This document shows positions 27,187 through 36,161 of a DNA stretch of 64,000 nucleotides, in pieces. Under the pieces are notes generated by a model. The model searched no databases and was not told where the DNA came from. It was given only the letters and a program-made list of their open reading frames with translations. The position numbers and the translations under genes were made by a program. The stretch covers positions 1,922,001 through 1,986,000 of the forward strand of contig NZ_CP130610.1 in the NCBI RefSeq assembly GCF_030544485.1, read 5' to 3'. Every line of letters begins with the position of its first letter. Positions within the stretch are counted from its first letter, which is position 1. The stretch comes from Halomonas sp. HAL1 (GTDB taxonomy: Bacteria > Pseudomonadota > Gammaproteobacteria > Pseudomonadales > Halomonadaceae).

Positions 27187-27209
27187 AAGAAGTATTTAAA
27201 ATGAATCTT
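27187..27209 (-). promoter_or_regulatory. NsrR box proximal to hmp
   Basis: AAGAAGTATTTAAAATGAAT plus CTT fits the 23-base NsrR consensus (AAGATGyATTTnAAATrCATCTT) at 21 of 23 positions by eye. It ends 20 bases before the hmp start, where bound repressor would block transcription. nsrR is encoded 1.3 kb away. Confidence 0.75.
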
Positions 27210-27238
27210 AATGCCTTGGGCCTATAAACGCCAGCCAT

Positions 27239-27261
27239 AAGATGTATTTTTGATGCATGTC
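27239..27261 (+). promoter_or_regulatory. Second NsrR box, on the nnrS side
   Basis: AAGATGTATTTTTGATGCAT plus GTC matches the same consensus at about 19 of 23 positions, with a near-perfect left half and a weaker right end. It lies 63 bases before the nnrS start and 52 bases from the first box, so one repressor could control both divergent genes. Confidence 0.65.
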
Positions 27262-27324
27262 ATGGTCTTTGTTAATGGCTAGGCGCACAATCATATTTCC
27301 AAGTAATTTAGTCGGGATCATGCC

Positions 27325-28536
27325 ATGCCAACGACCACCTCATCCCAGCCTGTTTCTAAGCTTGAACATCTGCCATTCATGCGCTTGGCTTTTAGGCCTT
27401 TCTTTTTGCTGGCTGCGCTGTTTAGTGTGGCGTCTCTACTGGTGTGGTTGGCCTTCTGGCATGGCACTATTTTGCTGCGTCCTTATGGCGGCCTAGTGTT
27501 CTGGCATCAGCATGAAATGTTGTTTGGCTTTGCCGCGGCGGTGGTAGCGGGATTTTTGCTGACTGCCGTACGCAACTGGACAGGACTGCCGAGCTTAAGC
27601 GGCGCGCCGCTACTGGGTCTGGTGGTGCTATGGCTATTGGGTAGAGTGCTGATGGCTTTTCCCATGGATTTGCCAGGATGGCTGCTGCTGGCGGTTGACC
27701 TTGTATTTCTTCCAGTGGTCGCCATTACTATGGCGCGTCTGGTTATTACCGCAAAGCGTTGGCGCAACTTGATCTTTATACCTGTGCTGTTGCTGTTTGC
27801 CACGGCTAACCTGGCGATGCACTTAGGGGTGATGCAGGGTGACGCCGAGCTGATCCGCCAAGCCGCCTACTTGGCCGTACTGTTAATCACACTGATGATG
27901 ACCGTAGTGGGCGGACGTGTGATTGCCATGTTCACTGCCAATCGTTTGGGCCGCACCAAACCTGAACCTATTGCTTTGCTCGAAGGAGTGACGCTGGTGA
28001 GTACGGCTGGCGTAGTCGTGCTGCAGCTGGTCATCATGTTGGGGGTTGCCATTCCTGCTTTATTAATGGGGGGAGTGATGCTCTTAGCGGCGTTGGCCAA
28101 TACTGTTCGCATGGCGCGCTGGGGTGGGCTGCACAGTTGGCGCGAACCTTTACTTTGGGGGCTCCACGGCAGCTACGCCTGTATTCCGCTAGGGCTTATC
28201 ATGTGGGTCTTGGCACTCATGGGGCTGATGCGCGTTGAACTTGCCGTGCACGCCCTCACCATCGGGGGCATGGGCACCATGATGCTGGCCATGATGGCCA
28301 GAGTTTCACTAGGTCATACGGGCCGCCCCATACGCACTTTGCCAGGTATTGGTGTGGCGCTAGGCTTAATGCTAATAGCCGCCTTAGTGCGCTCACCCGT
28401 TTTGGCGTTATTTCCCCAGATCACCCACTGGATCTACACGCTGAGCATCATTTTCTGGTGTTTGGCCTACGTAATATTTCTTGTGCACTACACATGGCCT
28501 TTGATGCAGGCAAGAGTCGACGGGCAGGATGGCTAG
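27325..28536 (+). CDS. nnrS: NnrS family haem-copper membrane protein
   Basis: A 403-residue polytopic membrane protein with about 12 helices, the standard NnrS size. Family marks include MRLAFRPFFLLAALFSVASL at the N-terminus, LVFWHQHEMLFGFAAAVVAGF with conserved His residues, VVGGRVIAMFTANRLG in the middle and AVHALTIGGMGTMMLAMMARVSLGHTGRP near the C-terminus. NnrS binds haem and copper and protects iron-sulfur and other iron enzymes from nitrosative stress; it is typically under NO-sensor control. That agrees with the NsrR boxes upstream and with hmp opposite. An out-of-frame ATG at 27320 precedes the chosen ATG 27325. Confidence 0.93.
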   Translation: MPTTTSSQPVSKLEHLPFMRLAFRPFFLLAALFSVASLLVWLAFWHGTILLRPYGGLVFWHQHEMLFGFAAAVVAGFLLTAVRNWTGLPSLSGAPLLGLVVLWLLGRVLMAFPMDLPGWLLLAVDLVFLPVVAITMARLVITAKRWRNLIFIPVLLLFATANLAMHLGVMQGDAELIRQAAYLAVLLITLMMTVVGGRVIAMFTANRLGRTKPEPIALLEGVTLVSTAGVVVLQLVIMLGVAIPALLMGGVMLLAALANTVRMARWGGLHSWREPLLWGLHGSYACIPLGLIMWVLALMGLMRVELAVHALTIGGMGTMMLAMMARVSLGHTGRPIRTLPGIGVALGLMLIAALVRSPVLALFPQITHWIYTLSIIFWCLAYVIFLVHYTWPLMQARVDGQDG

Positions 28537-28542
28537 TGAGTG

Positions 28543-28989
28543 CTAAGCGCTGACAGTAGGAATGCGCATAAGTTGCGCCAGTTGAGATTGTTGACTGCCC
28601 AGCAGGTCGGCCAATGTGTAGCGGTCGAGCACGTCTAGAAATGCTGACAGTGCATCATTAAGAATCGGTTGAAGGCGACATGCTGGCGTAATGATGCAGG
28701 CATTGTCGCTATGAAAGCACTCCACTAACGCCATGTCATTTTCCATCTCGCGTACCAGCTCACCTAACCCAATGGTTGCGGGGTCACGTGTCAGCAGTAA
28801 GCCGCCATTCTTGCCACGAATAGCGGTAACGTAGTTCTTCTGACTAAGCTCCTGAACGATTTTCATCAAATGATTGCGTGAGATATTAAACGTCTCGGCA
28901 ATTTCATTAATCGTAGAACGCTCCTCCCCCTTGGCCGCAAGAAAGATCAATACGCGTATCGAATAATCGGTGAATCGGGTGAGATGCAT
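28543..28989 (-). CDS. nsrR: NO-sensing Rrf2-family repressor NsrR
   Basis: A 148-residue Rrf2-family regulator. The winged helix (1-75) starts MHLTRFTDYSIRVLIFLAAKG and contains TINEIAETFNISRNHLMKIV, both typical of NsrR. Three cysteines for the iron-sulfur cluster are in CFHSDNACIITPACRLQ; the first spacing is two residues longer than I recall for E. coli NsrR, while CIITPACRL is conserved. NO destroys the cluster and releases DNA. The gene converges with nnrS, 6 bases from its stop, and is divergent from narG. Targets visible here are the boxes between hmp and nnrS and a weaker one before its own gene. Confidence 0.92.
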   Translation of the reverse strand: MHLTRFTDYSIRVLIFLAAKGEERSTINEIAETFNISRNHLMKIVQELSQKNYVTAIRGKNGGLLLTRDPATIGLGELVREMENDMALVECFHSDNACIITPACRLQPILNDALSAFLDVLDRYTLADLLGSQQSQLAQLMRIPTVSA

Positions 28990-29025
28990 GGAGTGCGTTT
29001 TGCTCCGATGTTCAGCTAGTTATTA

Positions 29026-29048
29026 AACAAGTATGTTGTATGAATGTT
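29026..29048 (-). promoter_or_regulatory. Weak NsrR-like site upstream of nsrR
   Basis: Read on the minus strand, AACATTCATACAACATACTT plus GTT fits the NsrR consensus at about 16 of 23 positions. It lies 36 bases before the nsrR start and about 220 bases before narG. Autoregulation is plausible but the match is modest. Confidence 0.35.
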
Positions 29049-29266
29049 CAGTAAGTTGCAATGAGAAAAGCCAACACTAACGCACGGCGTAATTTCAACA
29101 ACTCCCAGCGTCTATTCCTTTACGTTCGCCGCTCTATCACCTTGGGGGTAGACAGGGTGTATATGGAGGTAATCACGCAGTAATTCGCTTGTCGATCACG
29201 CAGAATCCACTCCATGGAACCCGCACTGACGGGTATGCAAATTTCCGAGGAGCCTGGAGATCGACC

Positions 29267-32200
29267 ATGAGTCACTTCATAGATCGGCTGAATTTCTTCC
29301 GCAAGTCCCGCGAGCCTTTTGCCAACGAACACGGTGAACTACGCAGCGAATCCCGTGAATGGGAAAATAGCTACCGTGCCCGCTGGCAGCACGACAAAGT
29401 GGTGCGCAGCACTCACGGGGTGAACTGCACCGGCTCTTGCAGCTGGAAAATCTACGTCAAAAACGGCCTGGTTACCTGGGAGACCCAACAGACCGACTAT
29501 CCGCGTACCCGTCCCGACCTACCCAACCATGAGCCGCGTGGCTGCCCGCGCGGCGCCAGCTACTCCTGGTATCTGTACAGTGCCAATCGCCTCAAGTATC
29601 CATTAGTGCGCAAGCCGCTGCTGGCGCTATGGCGCGAAGCGCTCAAGGCTAACCCAGACCCGGTAGATGCCTGGGCGTCTATCGTCGAAGACCCCGCCAA
29701 AACCAAACAGTACAAGCGTGCTCGCGGCATGGGCGGCTTCGTTCGCGGTAACTGGGACGAGCTCAACGAGCTGGTCGCGGCCTCGAACGTTTACACCGCC
29801 AAGCAGTACGGCCCCGACCGGATCATTGGCTTCTCGCCGATTCCTGCCATGTCGATGGTCAGCTACGCCGCGGGTAGCCGCTACCTCTCGCTGATTGGCG
29901 GCGTCTGCATGAGCTTCTACGACTGGTATTGCGACTTGCCGCCAGCCTCACCGATGACCTGGGGCGAGCAGACCGACGTACCTGAGTCCGCTGACTGGTA
30001 CAACTCCGGCTACATTATTGCCTGGGGCTCCAACGTACCCCAGACGCGTACCCCGGACGCCCACTTCTTTACCGAAGTACGTTACAAGGGCACCAAGACG
30101 GTCTCGATCACTCCGGATTATGCCGAAGTCTCCAAACTGACCGACGAATGGCTGTCCGCCAAGCAGGGCACCGATGCCGCCCTGGCGATGGCCATGGGCC
30201 ATGTCATCCTCAAGGAATTCCACCTTGAGAACCCCAGTGCCTATTTCACCGACTATGTGCGCCGCTATACCGACATGCCGTTCCTGGTGGAACTGGAAGC
30301 GCGGGAAGATGGCAGCTTCGCACCGGGTCGCCAATTGCGTGCCAGTGATTTTGATGCTGCCCTAGGCCAGGAAAACAATCCCGAGTGGAAAACCGTCGCC
30401 TGGGACGAAACCCGTGACCAGCTGGTGGTACCACGCGGTTCCATCGGTTTCCGCTGGGGCGAAACTGGCGACGAAGTGGGCAAGTGGAACCTAGAATCGC
30501 TGGACGCCGCAGGCACTGAAATAAAGCCACTATTAAGTTTGGTCAACCACCATGATAGCGTTGCGCGCGTGGCGTTCCCTTACTTCGGTGGCATAGAGCA
30601 CGAGCACTTTGAGCACGTAAAAGGCGCCGGTGTTGGCGCCGCCGATGACTTACTGTTCCACAATTTGCCCGCCAAACGCTTGAAGAGAGCCGATGGCAGC
30701 GAAATGCTGGCGGTCACCGTTTTTGATCTGATGTGTGCCAACTACGGTATCGACCGTGGCTTTGTCGGCGACGGCGAGGATGATGGCGCGACCTCGTATG
30801 ATCAGATTCGCCCCTATACCCCCGCGTGGCAGGAGAAAATTACCGGTGTCTCGGCAGAGCAGTGCACCCGTATTGCCCGTGAGTTTGCCGACAACGCCCA
30901 TAAAACCAACGGCCGTAGCATGATCATCGTCGGTGCCGGTATGAACCACTGGTACCACATGGACATGAACTACCGCGGCCTAATTAACATGCTGGTCATG
31001 TGTGGCTGTATCGGCCAGAGCGGTGGTGGCTGGGCGCACTATGTGGGCCAGGAAAAATTGCGCCCGCAGACTGGCTGGACGCCGCTAGCCTTTGGTCTTG
31101 ATTGGCAGCGTCCGCCGCGTCATATGAACTCCACCTCGTTTTTTTACAGTCACTCCTCACAGTGGCGCTACGAGAAGCTGGAGATCAAGGAAATCCTCTC
31201 GCCATTGGTCAAGGTTGAGGACTATCCGGGCAGTTTGATTGATTTTAACGTGCGCGCTGAGCGCATGGGCTGGCTGCCGTCAGCCCCTCAACTAGACACT
31301 AACCCGCTACGCCTGGCCAAAAAAGCAGAAGCCGCGGGTATGTCGACAGCTGACTATGCCGTTCAGCAGCTCAAGAGCGGTGAACTGCGCTTTGCCGCGG
31401 AAGACCCGGATGCACCGGAGAACTTCCCGCGCAATATGTTCATCTGGCGCTCCAACCTGCTGGGCAGCTCCGGTAAGGGCCATGAGTACATGCTCAAGTA
31501 CTTGCTGGGTACTCGCCACGGTATTCAGGGTAAAGACCTGGGCGACTTCGGCGGCCAGAAGCCTGAAGAAGTCGTATGGCGTGACGAGGCGCCGGAAGGC
31601 AAGCTCGACCTGCTGGTGACGCTGGATTTCCGCATGTCCACCACCTGCCTTTACTCGGATATCGTGCTGCCTACGGCAACCTGGTATGAGAAGGACGACC
31701 TCAATACCTCTGACATGCACCCCTTTATTCATCCATTGACTGCCGCCACCGACCCGGCTTGGGAATCGCGCAGTGACTGGGATATTTACAAGGGTATTGC
31801 CAAGGCGTTCTCCAAAGTGTGTGTAGGCCACCTGGGCGAGGAGACCGACCTGGTCACGCTGCCGATGCAGCACGACTCGCCTGGAGAGTTGGCCCAGCCG
31901 GCGGTGATGGATTGGAAGAAGGGCGAATGCGCGCCGATTCCCGGCAAGACCATGCCATCGCTTATTGAAGTCAAGCGCAACTACCCCGAAACCTATGAGC
32001 GCTTCACCTCCATAGGGCCGCTGCTGGAAAGTATCGGTAACGGCGGCAAGGGCATCGCTTGGAATACCGATGCTGAAGTCGAGCTGCTGGGCAAGCTCAA
32101 CCATCGCAAATTGGATGGCCCGCATAAAGGGCGCCCGTTGATCGACAGCGCTATCGATGCTGCCGAAATGATTCTGACCCTGGCTCCAGAAACCAACGGC

Positions 32201-33064
32201 GCCGTGGCAGTGAAAGCGTGGGAAGCGCTCTCCAAAATTACCGGGCGTGACCATACCCACCTGGCAAGGCCCAAACATGACGAAAAAATCCGTTTTCGCG
32301 ATGTTGTTGCCCAGCCTCGCAAGATTATCTCCAGCCCGACCTGGTCCGGCCTGGAAGATGAGCACGTCTCCTATAACGCCGGTTACACCAACGTTCACGA
32401 GCTGATTCCCTGGCGCACCGTGAGTGGCCGTCAGCAGTTCTATCAGGATCACGCCTGGATGCGTGCTTTCGGCGAAAGCCTGCTGGTCTATCGTCCACCC
32501 ATCGATACCAAGGCGGCCAAAGGTTTCCGGCTTCCCGCCGACAACGGCTTCAAGAGCAAGGCGCTGAACTTCCTCACGCCGCACCAGAAGTGGGGCATTC
32601 ACTCCACTTACTCCGACAACCTGATGATGTTGACGCTCAACCGCGGCGGCCCGGTGGTGTGGCTCTCCGAGGCGGACGCGGCGGAAATCGAGATCGAGGA
32701 CAACGACTGGATCGAGGTCTACAACGCCAACGGCTCGATTGCGGCACGGGCAGTGGTCAGCCAGCGGGTCAAGGCGGGCATGGTGATGATGTACCACGCC
32801 CAGGAGCGCAACGTGAACGTCCCTGGCTCTGAGGTCACCGGCACGCGGGGCGGTATTCACAACTCGGTCACCCGTGTCTGCCCCAAGCCAACCCATATGA
32901 TCGGCGGCTACGCGCAGCTCTCTTACAGTTTTAATTATTACGGCACCGTCGGCTCAAATCGCGATGAGTTCGTGTTAGTGCGCAAGATGAAACACGTTGA
33001 CTGGCTGGATGGTGAAGGCAATGACAGTGTTCAGAAGAACAGTGCTCAGGAGGCCGTGAAATGA
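29267..33064 (+). CDS. narG: Respiratory nitrate reductase alpha subunit NarG
   Basis: About 1265 residues from ATG 29267 (GGAG upstream); the open frame extends to 29189 but family alignment favours MSHFIDRLNFFRKSREPF as the start. It is the molybdenum-bis-MGD catalytic subunit that reduces nitrate to nitrite at the cytoplasmic face. The FS0 iron-sulfur ligands are visible as His50, Cys54 and Cys58 in STHGVNCTGSCSWKIYVKNG, with a fourth Cys in NHEPRGCPRGASYSW. The C-terminal molybdopterin dinucleotide domain includes QERNVNVPGSE and GGIHNSVTRVCPKPTHMIGG. Its stop overlaps the narH start (ATGA). About 275 bases of upstream DNA separate it from nsrR; I found no complete FNR box there, only near-matches to NarL heptamers. 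Confidence 0.97.
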   Translation: MSHFIDRLNFFRKSREPFANEHGELRSESREWENSYRARWQHDKVVRSTHGVNCTGSCSWKIYVKNGLVTWETQQTDYPRTRPDLPNHEPRGCPRGASYSWYLYSANRLKYPLVRKPLLALWREALKANPDPVDAWASIVEDPAKTKQYKRARGMGGFVRGNWDELNELVAASNVYTAKQYGPDRIIGFSPIPAMSMVSYAAGSRYLSLIGGVCMSFYDWYCDLPPASPMTWGEQTDVPESADWYNSGYIIAWGSNVPQTRTPDAHFFTEVRYKGTKTVSITPDYAEVSKLTDEWLSAKQGTDAALAMAMGHVILKEFHLENPSAYFTDYVRRYTDMPFLVELEAREDGSFAPGRQLRASDFDAALGQENNPEWKTVAWDETRDQLVVPRGSIGFRWGETGDEVGKWNLESLDAAGTEIKPLLSLVNHHDSVARVAFPYFGGIEHEHFEHVKGAGVGAADDLLFHNLPAKRLKRADGSEMLAVTVFDLMCANYGIDRGFVGDGEDDGATSYDQIRPYTPAWQEKITGVSAEQCTRIAREFADNAHKTNGRSMIIVGAGMNHWYHMDMNYRGLINMLVMCGCIGQSGGGWAHYVGQEKLRPQTGWTPLAFGLDWQRPPRHMNSTSFFYSHSSQWRYEKLEIKEILSPLVKVEDYPGSLIDFNVRAERMGWLPSAPQLDTNPLRLAKKAEAAGMSTADYAVQQLKSGELRFAAEDPDAPENFPRNMFIWRSNLLGSSGKGHEYMLKYLLGTRHGIQGKDLGDFGGQKPEEVVWRDEAPEGKLDLLVTLDFRMSTTCLYSDIVLPTATWYEKDDLNTSDMHPFIHPLTAATDPAWESRSDWDIYKGIAKAFSKVCVGHLGEETDLVTLPMQHDSPGELAQPAVMDWKKGECAPIPGKTMPSLIEVKRNYPETYERFTSIGPLLESIGNGGKGIAWNTDAEVELLGKLNHRKLDGPHKGRPLIDSAIDAAEMILTLAPETNGAVAVKAWEALSKITGRDHTHLARPKHDEKIRFRDVVAQPRKIISSPTWSGLEDEHVSYNAGYTNVHELIPWRTVSGRQQFYQDHAWMRAFGESLLVYRPPIDTKAAKGFRLPADNGFKSKALNFLTPHQKWGIHSTYSDNLMMLTLNRGGPVVWLSEADAAEIEIEDNDWIEVYNANGSIAARAVVSQRVKAGMVMMYHAQERNVNVPGSEVTGTRGGIHNSVTRVCPKPTHMIGGYAQLSYSFNYYGTVGSNRDEFVLVRKMKHVDWLDGEGNDSVQKNSAQEAVK

Positions 33065-34623
33065 AAATTCGTTCCCAGGTAGGCATGGTTCTCAACCTTG
33101 ATAAGTGTATCGGTTGCCACACCTGTTCGGTGACCTGCAAAAATGTCTGGACCAGTCGCGAAGGCATGGAGTACGCCTGGTTCAACAATGTCGAGACCAA
33201 GCCCGGTATCGGCTACCCCAAAGAGTGGGAGAACCAGGCCAAGTGGAAGGGCGGCTGGATGCGCCGTAACGACGGCCGGATTGAACCGCGTATTGGTGGC
33301 AAATGGCGGGTGCTGGCGAATATCTTCGCCAACCCCGACCTGCCTGAAATGGATGACTACTATGAGCCGTTCACTTTCGACTATCAACACCTGCATACCG
33401 CCAAGATCGGCGAGCACCAGCCGGTGGCACGTCCGCGCTCGCTGATTTCCGGTCAGCGTATGAGAAAGATCGAATGGGGCCCAAACTGGGAAGAGATTCT
33501 CGGCACCGAGTTCGCCAAGCGGCGCAAAGACGCCAACTTCGACAAGGTGCAGGCAGATATCTACGGCCAGTTTGAAAACACCTTCATGATGTACCTGCCG
33601 CGCCTGTGCGAGCACTGCTTGAACCCCACCTGCGTAGCCAGCTGCCCAAGCGGTGCCATCTACAAGCGCGAAGAGGACGGCATCGTTCTAATTGACCAGG
33701 ACAAGTGCCGTGGCTGGCGGATGTGTATCTCCGGCTGCCCCTACAAAAAGATCTACTACAACTGGAAAAGTGGTAAGTCCGAAAAATGCATCTTCTGCTA
33801 CCCGCGTATCGAGGCCGGTCAGCCGACTATTTGCTCCGAGACCTGTGTGGGCCGCATTCGCTATCTCGGCGTGCTGCTATATGACGCCGACCGCATTGAA
33901 GAGGTGGCAAGTTCTCCCGACGAGCGTGACCTCTACCATCGCCAGCGCGAGATCTTCCTTGATCCCAACGATCCGGAAGTGATTGCCCAGGCCAAGCGGG
34001 ATGGCATTCAAGACAACGTCATCAAAGCCGCCCAGGCCTCACCGGTTTACAAGATGGCGATCGACTGGGGATTGGCGCTGCCGCTGCACCCAGAATACCG
34101 CACGCTGCCGATGGTGTGGTACGTACCGCCGCTGTCGCCGATTCAATCTGCCGCTGAAGCAGGGCATGTGGAATTCGACGGCATCCTGCCCAAAATTGAA
34201 TCGCTGCGTATTCCAGTGAAGTACCTAGCCAACCTGCTAACTGCTGGCGAAGAGGAGCCCGTGGTGCTGGCACTCAAGCGCTTAATGGCGATGCGTGTCT
34301 ATATGCGCAGTAAGCATGTGGATGGCGTTCCTAATGCCGAGGTACTCGACGCCGTCGGGCTGAGCGTGGCCCAAGTAGAGGAGATGTACCGCTACCTGGC
34401 CATTGCCAACTACGAGGATCGTTTCGTGATCCCCACCAGCCATCGAGAAATGGCCACCGAAGCCTTCCCTGAACGGGGAGGATGCGGCTTTACCTTTGGT
34501 GATGGTTGCCACGGTGAGAGCCAGCCCAACCTGTTCAATGGCCGAAAGCAGACCAGCGTGTTGGTGAAGCCGGTAGAGGTCTTCGACCCGCAGCCACAAC
34601 TTGAGGAGTCTCGTCATGACTGA
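33061..34623 (+). CDS. narH: Respiratory nitrate reductase beta subunit NarH
   Basis: A 520-residue electron-transfer subunit with four cysteine clusters: CIGCHTCSVTC from residue 16, CEHCLNPTCVASCPSG, CRGWRMCISGCPYK and CIFCYPRIEAGQPTIC followed by SETCVGRIRY. In the third cluster Trp replaces one Cys, the family mark of a 3Fe-4S centre. It passes electrons from the NarI haems to NarG. It overlaps narG by 4 bases at the start and narJ by 8 bases at the end, so the operon is tightly coupled. Confidence 0.97.
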   Translation: MKIRSQVGMVLNLDKCIGCHTCSVTCKNVWTSREGMEYAWFNNVETKPGIGYPKEWENQAKWKGGWMRRNDGRIEPRIGGKWRVLANIFANPDLPEMDDYYEPFTFDYQHLHTAKIGEHQPVARPRSLISGQRMRKIEWGPNWEEILGTEFAKRRKDANFDKVQADIYGQFENTFMMYLPRLCEHCLNPTCVASCPSGAIYKREEDGIVLIDQDKCRGWRMCISGCPYKKIYYNWKSGKSEKCIFCYPRIEAGQPTICSETCVGRIRYLGVLLYDADRIEEVASSPDERDLYHRQREIFLDPNDPEVIAQAKRDGIQDNVIKAAQASPVYKMAIDWGLALPLHPEYRTLPMVWYVPPLSPIQSAAEAGHVEFDGILPKIESLRIPVKYLANLLTAGEEEPVVLALKRLMAMRVYMRSKHVDGVPNAEVLDAVGLSVAQVEEMYRYLAIANYEDRFVIPTSHREMATEAFPERGGCGFTFGDGCHGESQPNLFNGRKQTSVLVKPVEVFDPQPQLEESRHD

Positions 34624-35416
34624 AGCCGCTACCCAATCGCCGACCCCGGTAGAGCCGTCGTTCGAACCGCTACAGGGTATGCGTAGCCTACGCGTACTGG
34701 CCCGCCTGCTCGATTACCCGACCCAGGAACTGCAGGATGCCTGTGGCGAGCTTATCGAAATCCTCAATGCCGAGCGCCGCCTGGGGGCGGCTCTCAAGTC
34801 GTCATTAATGGAGTGGTGTCAGCGACTTAACGATGGCGACTTGCTTGAGCTGCAGGCCGAGTATGTCGCCATGTTCGATAAGGGGCGCGCTACGTCGCTG
34901 CTGCTATTTGAACACGTGCACGGCGAGTCCCGTGACCGTGGTCAGGCCATGGTGGATCTTATGGCTGAGTACAGCGCGGCCGGGTTCGAGTTGGATGCCC
35001 GTGAACTGCCCGATCATCTACCGGTGTTTCTTGAATACCTGTCGCTGTGCGACGAAGCCGAGATAGGCCGCTGGCTGGGCGAAATACGCCATATCCTGGC
35101 ACTACTGACCGCACGACTGGAGGAGCGGGGAGCGGATTACGCCCTGGTACCGATGTCACTGTTGGCGTTAATTGGGGCAGAGGGTGATGTCGAAGAGCAT
35201 CGGCCCCAGGTCAAAAAAGAAGCGCCTGATAACACCCCCGAAGCATTGGACGCCGTATGGGAAGAAGAAGCGGTGCGCTTCTCGGCCACTTCTGACGAAG
35301 ACTGCGCGCTGCAGTCCGCCGAAGGCCGCCGTCTTGCCGAGCGCAAGAATACCGTTAAGAGCGAGGCCGTTCGCATTATGAGCGCCACCTCACCAACCTC
35401 TTCTGCCAATCGTTAA
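34616..35416 (+). CDS. narJ: Nitrate reductase assembly chaperone NarJ
   Basis: About 266 residues from ATG 34616, preceded by GAGGAG; the upstream TTG at 34601 overlaps that site and is rejected. It belongs to the NarJ/TorD chaperone family: RSLRVLARLLDYPTQELQD, MFDKGRATSLLLFEHVHGES and GQAMVDLMAEYSAAGFEL are typical. NarJ binds NarG and guides cofactor insertion before membrane attachment; it is not part of the final enzyme. The C-terminal 60 residues are acidic and low-complexity, as in other NarJ proteins. It lies between narH and narI, the conserved position. Confidence 0.95.
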   Translation: MTEAATQSPTPVEPSFEPLQGMRSLRVLARLLDYPTQELQDACGELIEILNAERRLGAALKSSLMEWCQRLNDGDLLELQAEYVAMFDKGRATSLLLFEHVHGESRDRGQAMVDLMAEYSAAGFELDARELPDHLPVFLEYLSLCDEAEIGRWLGEIRHILALLTARLEERGADYALVPMSLLALIGAEGDVEEHRPQVKKEAPDNTPEALDAVWEEEAVRFSATSDEDCALQSAEGRRLAERKNTVKSEAVRIMSATSPTSSANR

Positions 35417-35429
35417 TAGGAGAACCGCT

Positions 35430-36122
35430 ATGTACGACGCGATTGAGCACTATTTCACCCATCTGATCTACGGTTACTACCCCTACCTGGCCGGTACGGT
35501 GTTCTTGGTCGGTAGTCTCATGCGTTACGACCAAGGTCAGTTCACCTGGAAGACTGGCTCCAGCCAAATGCTGTCCTCAAAAAACATGCGCCTGGCCAGC
35601 AACCTGTTCCATATCGGGATTATCGTTATCTTCTTCGGTCATTTGGTGGGCATGCTCACGCCGCACTGGGTCTACGCGCCTTTCCTACATGCTGGCACTA
35701 AGCAGTTGATTGCCATTGTGGTCGGCGGTATCGCCGGTGCCATGTGCGTGGTGGGCGGCGCCATGTTGCTCTATCGGCGTGTGGTCAATCCACGCGTAAA
35801 GGCGTCGTCGAGCATGATGGATACCTTGATCCTGGGTTTAATCGTTTTACAGGCGTGCCTGGGTATGGTGACCATCATCTTCTCGCTAGGCCATATGGAC
35901 GGTGAAATGATGCTGACGCTCTCCAGCTGGGCACAGTCGATAGTCTTCTTTAGCGGCGGTGCGGCGGATTACATGCAGGAAGTGTCGTGGATCTACAAAC
36001 TGCATATCTTTATCGGCCTAACCATCATCCTGCTGTTCCCCTTCTCGCGCTTGGTGCATGTGTGGAGCGTACCGTTTGGCTATGTGACCCGGCGGTATCA
36101 GCTTGTCCGCCGTCGCGCCTAA
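35430..36122 (+). CDS. narI: Respiratory nitrate reductase gamma subunit NarI
   Basis: A 230-residue membrane cytochrome b with five helices and AGGAG before the ATG. It takes electrons from quinol and passes them through two haems b to NarH. Haem-ligand histidines are seen in LFHIGIIVIFFGHLVGM and in IYKLHIFIGLTIILLFPFSRLVHVWSVP. It is 13 bases after narJ and ends the narGHJI set; the next gene, a parvulin, follows after 39 bases with its own AGGAG and is probably in the same transcript. Confidence 0.96.
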   Translation: MYDAIEHYFTHLIYGYYPYLAGTVFLVGSLMRYDQGQFTWKTGSSQMLSSKNMRLASNLFHIGIIVIFFGHLVGMLTPHWVYAPFLHAGTKQLIAIVVGGIAGAMCVVGGAMLLYRRVVNPRVKASSSMMDTLILGLIVLQACLGMVTIIFSLGHMDGEMMLTLSSWAQSIVFFSGGAADYMQEVSWIYKLHIFIGLTIILLFPFSRLVHVWSVPFGYVTRRYQLVRRRA

Positions 36123-36161
36123 ACACTTACTGTGCTTGCCTAGGCCTAGAGGAGAAATAAC

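Noticed and set aside
29090..29266. NarL heptamers before narG (GGAGGTA, ACGGGTA)
   Set aside because: Each has at least one mismatch to AKRRGTA and no paired 7-2-7 arrangement, so they are not listed as sites.
31307..32896. 529-residue minus-strand open frame opposite narG
   Set aside because: It is a shadow of the GC-rich narG coding sequence; no ribosome site or family motif, and narG is certain.
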